From positions 3,812,148 through 3,876,147 of the forward strand of contig CP051228.1 of assembly GCA_017792345.1 (NCBI GenBank): a DNA stretch of 64,000 nt, read 5' to 3'. The position numbers were made by a program, and so were the translations under genes. Shown here piece after piece: positions 62,268 through 64,000 of the stretch (the stretch's first letter is position 1; the number at the start of each line of letters is the position of its first letter). Below the pieces are notes generated by a model that saw nothing but the letters and a program-made list of their open reading frames with translations, ran no database searches and was not told the origin of the DNA. The stretch is from Mesoflavibacter sp. (lineage in GTDB: Bacteria; Pseudomonadota; Alphaproteobacteria; UBA8366; Aestuariispiraceae).

Positions 62268-62558
62268 ATGGCGGGCAAAACCGTTACCCGCGCGGAGCTG
62301 GCTGAGGCGGTGTACCAGGAGGTCGGACTGTCCCGTATCGAATCGGCTGCTCTCGTAGAGGCGATTCTAGCGGAGATGGCGGACGCGCTGGTATCGGGAG
62401 AGCCGGTTAAGATTTCGTCCTTCGGAAGCTTTTCCGTCCGTCAGAAGGGGGAGCGCATCGGTCGTAACCCGAAGACGGGCGAAGAGGTGCCGATCCTGCC
62501 GCGCCGGGTTCTGGTATTCCGGCCCAGCCATGTGTTGAAGGACCGGATCAACCAATGA
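62268..62558 (+). CDS. ihfA: Integration host factor alpha subunit
   Basis: A 96-aa HU/IHF-fold protein: [17 protein letters not shown], then [30 protein letters not shown], with the Pro at the tip of the beta arm, and a C-terminal [17 protein letters not shown] as in IhfA. It bends DNA as a heterodimer with IhfB. GGGGGAG lies upstream of ATG 62268. The MerR gene downstream is the usual neighbour. Confidence 0.95.
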   Translation: MAGKTVTRAELAEAVYQEVGLSRIESAALVEAILAEMADALVSGEPVKISSFGSFSVRQKGERIGRNPKTGEEVPILPRRVLVFRPSHVLKDRINQ

Positions 62559-62604
62559 CGGCACGCCCCGCGGGCGTCGCCGGGGCAGCGGTCAGGCAGT
62601 AGAG

Positions 62605-63048
62605 ATGAGCGACCCTTCCGAGCATTCCCGTTCCGAGAAATCCGCGGACGCGTTCCGTACGATTACCGAAGTTGCGGACCTGCTGGACGTTCAGCAGCAC
62701 GTCCTGCGTTTCTGGGAAACCAAGTTCACGCAGATCAAGCCGATGAAGCGGGCCGGTGGGCGCCGCTACTACAGGCCTGAGGATGTGAAACTGCTGGAGG
62801 TGATCCGGCGCCTGCTGCACCAGGAAGGCTTCACCATTCGCGGCGTGCAAAAACTGCTGCGCGAGAATGGGGTCAAGACTGTCCTGGATTGGGGGGAGGA
62901 CGGCGTTCCGGTTCCGGCGCCGGAGCCCGATGTGCCGTCAAAACCGACCCCTGCGATCGACCCGAACGCCCTGCGCGCGCTGCGGCAGGAACTTCAGGCG
63001 GTACGCGACATTCTAGACGCGCCAATCGATCCGTCTTTGGCCGAATAG
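62605..63048 (+). CDS. MerR-family transcriptional regulator
   Basis: A 147-aa regulator with the MerR winged helix: [25 protein letters not shown] (about 17-41) and [35 protein letters not shown]. The C-terminal 50 residues are Pro/Asp-rich then helical, with no metal-binding Cys, so it is not a MerR/CueR metal sensor. This MerR gene is conserved after ihfA in Alphaproteobacteria and other Proteobacteria; its ligand is unknown. Confidence 0.92.
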   Translation: MSDPSEHSRSEKSADAFRTITEVADLLDVQQHVLRFWETKFTQIKPMKRAGGRRYYRPEDVKLLEVIRRLLHQEGFTIRGVQKLLRENGVKTVLDWGEDGVPVPAPEPDVPSKPTPAIDPNALRALRQELQAVRDILDAPIDPSLAE

Positions 63049-63098
63049 GGAATTGCAACGGGGGGCGTTAGCCTCTATTTAGTGCCGACCCACATTGG

Positions 63099-63175
63099 CG
63101 GAGCGTAGCGCAGCCTGGTAGCGCACCATACTGGGGGTGTGGGGGTCGTAGGTTCAAATCCTGCCGCTCCGACCA
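63099..63175 (+). tRNA. tRNA-Pro (anticodon GGG)
   Basis: A 77-base cloverleaf. The acceptor stem is CGGAGCG/CGCTCCG, the anticodon stem CCATA/TGTGG, the 7-base loop CTGGGGG gives anticodon GGG, and the T-loop GGTTCAAATCC is standard. The 3' ACCA is encoded. It lies about 50 bases after the MerR gene and is followed by a terminator. The bases after it show no integrase gene or obvious attachment-site duplication. Confidence 0.97.
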
Positions 63176-63181
63176 ACGAAT

Positions 63182-63224
63182 ACAGGGGGCAGCCGACACA
63201 ATCGGCTGCCCCCTGTTTCTTTCT
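63182..63224 (+). terminator. Terminator after tRNA-Pro
   Basis: A perfect 15-bp stem (arms 63182-63196 and 63202-63216, 5-base loop) followed by TTCTTTCT. Confidence 0.92.
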
Positions 63225-63434
63225 GAGGACGGTTTGGGATCGGTTCTGAACCTTGCGCGAAGGCGCGGGGCGGGGACGGATTTCTTCTATCTCAACATGG
63301 CCTTTGAAGAACGTGTTGCTGGCAAAGTGGCTCGTGCGACAAATTTCCGTCTTTAGGGTATGCTGGTGGCCTCAGGTTCCACGGGCGTCAATGTCGGGGG
63401 CTCGGTATGCCGCGCACCCGTTGATTGGCTGATC

Positions 63435-63587
63435 ATGTCTTCTCTATTTGGTAGCGGTGACGCCCAAAATCCTGGGTTGGTCGCAGATCCCGAGGCGGTA
63501 CCGGACTACCCAATGAATGGCGCATTGCGTCCGATCCAAAAAAAGCGTGTCAAAACAAAAGGTTATGGTGGTCCTATTCCAGGTTGA
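63435..63587 (+). CDS. Possible small hypothetical protein, 50 aa
   Basis: A short frame MSSLFGSGDAQNPGLVADPE... ending KTKGYGGPIPG, basic near the C-terminus. The frame is open upstream to 63360, but neither start has a clear ribosome-binding site and I know no homologue. The rest of the 63225-63843 gap has no gene I can support: a 62-codon frame at 63663-63851 looks random and overlaps the next start. Confidence 0.3.
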   Translation: MSSLFGSGDAQNPGLVADPEAVPDYPMNGALRPIQKKRVKTKGYGGPIPG

Positions 63588-63843
63588 TCCGGTTTCAATT
63601 TCGCTGAAATTTCATCCCTTTTTAGTTGAAGACATTGTGGTCGAGAACTAAAATTACGATATATGAATGGGAGGAGCGGATCGCCGTGCCGGAAGCGAGG
63701 GGGAGTTTCCGGGACAGGATCCGAAGCGGCGAGGTGGGACATGGTCGCTTGGCATTGGCCTGAGAGGGCCGGTCTAGCGTTTAGACATGCCGTGACGGAG
63801 TTTCCGTTGGGTGTTCCGCGCCTCTGTTGGGAGGTGCGGGTCC

Positions 63844-64000
63844 TTGCCTGATGTTCAGAACGAAATGGGACTTGCCGGAGTCACCGAAGACGGTGACGCC
63901 ACTCAGGTGAACACCGACACCGTCGGCGCCCAGAGAGGCGTGTCAGCCGTAAGGCTTGCGGACGGGAAATACGTTGTTGGCTGGTCTACCGAAGATCAGA
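63844..64000 (+). CDS. Start of a large secreted/surface protein (partial)
   Basis: A frame open from TTG 63844 to the window end (52 codons), with GGGAGG 8 bases before the TTG; an ATG at codon 8 is the alternative. The visible sequence includes TQVNTDTVGAQRGVSAVRLADGKYVVGWSTEDQ-type text, the pattern of repeat blocks (NT-T-G-Q...ADG-YVV-W) found in very large calcium-binding RTX/adhesin proteins exported by type I secretion. There is no N-terminal signal peptide, as expected for such proteins. The rest lies outside the window. Confidence 0.55.
   Translation, partial: MPDVQNEMGLAGVTEDGDATQVNTDTVGAQRGVSAVRLADGKYVVGWSTEDQ

Noticed and set aside
63099-63230. tRNA-Pro as an integration site for a mobile island
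   Set aside because: No repeated tRNA 3' end and no integrase in the following ~800 bases; a normal terminator comes directly after.

Overview
The window looks like chromosome from a GC-rich alphaproteobacterium, most likely a Rhodospirillales-type, probably marine or free-living species. This rests on gene order and protein type: PaaI thioesterase-rplM-rpsI; bamE facing a ubiquinol-cytochrome c chaperone-yceD-rpmF-plsX-fabH-ihfA-merR-tRNA-Pro; recO; and a K+-independent proton-pumping pyrophosphatase. The genus cannot be fixed from sequence alone.

Layout. 1-2.7 kb is ribosomal housekeeping. 3.0-5.2 kb is an orphan 734-aa protein with a PD-(D/E)XK-type nuclease motif. 5.8-12.9 kb is a complete iron-uptake module: FecI-like sigma factor, FecR-like anti-sigma factor, STN-type TonB receptor, then binding protein, permease and ATPase. 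It lies between two degenerate copies of a ~70-bp repeat. 13.1-25.7 kb is a two-partner secretion (TPS) locus: a giant TpsA exoprotein on the minus strand with about 30 repeats of 69 aa, a LuxR/NarL-type response regulator, and the TpsB transporter on the plus strand. TpsA is broken by a 25-bp tandem duplication; removing it on paper restores one frame of about 3,260 codons.

26.1-33.1 kb is a catabolic operon read leftward: TRAP transporter, three-part FAD/[2Fe-2S] amine or imino-acid oxidase, and RidA, with a divergent LysR regulator. A decayed phytanoyl-CoA dioxygenase copy sits just after ridA; the intact paralogue lies at 35.8 kb with its own divergent LysR gene. 33.2-42.8 kb is mixed: acetyltransferase, CHASE4 histidine kinase, cold-shock protein, two flavoproteins, and a metallo-beta-lactamase-fold gene whose signal peptide is cut off by an in-frame amber codon. 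43-55 kb holds alaS, two tandem secreted PEBP-like proteins, an LpxR-like protein, a BisC-like molybdoenzyme, an unrecognised 419-aa gene, recO and a His-rich nickel/cobalt-type transporter. 55.7-63.2 kb is conserved housekeeping. The last 157 bases begin a secreted or surface protein that runs off the end.

The most interesting items are the TPS locus with its large repeat array and lesion, the oxidase-RidA-TRAP operon of unknown substrate, the orphan nuclease-like gene, and the repeat pair bracketing the iron module. I saw no CRISPR array, prophage, transposase or rRNA operon.
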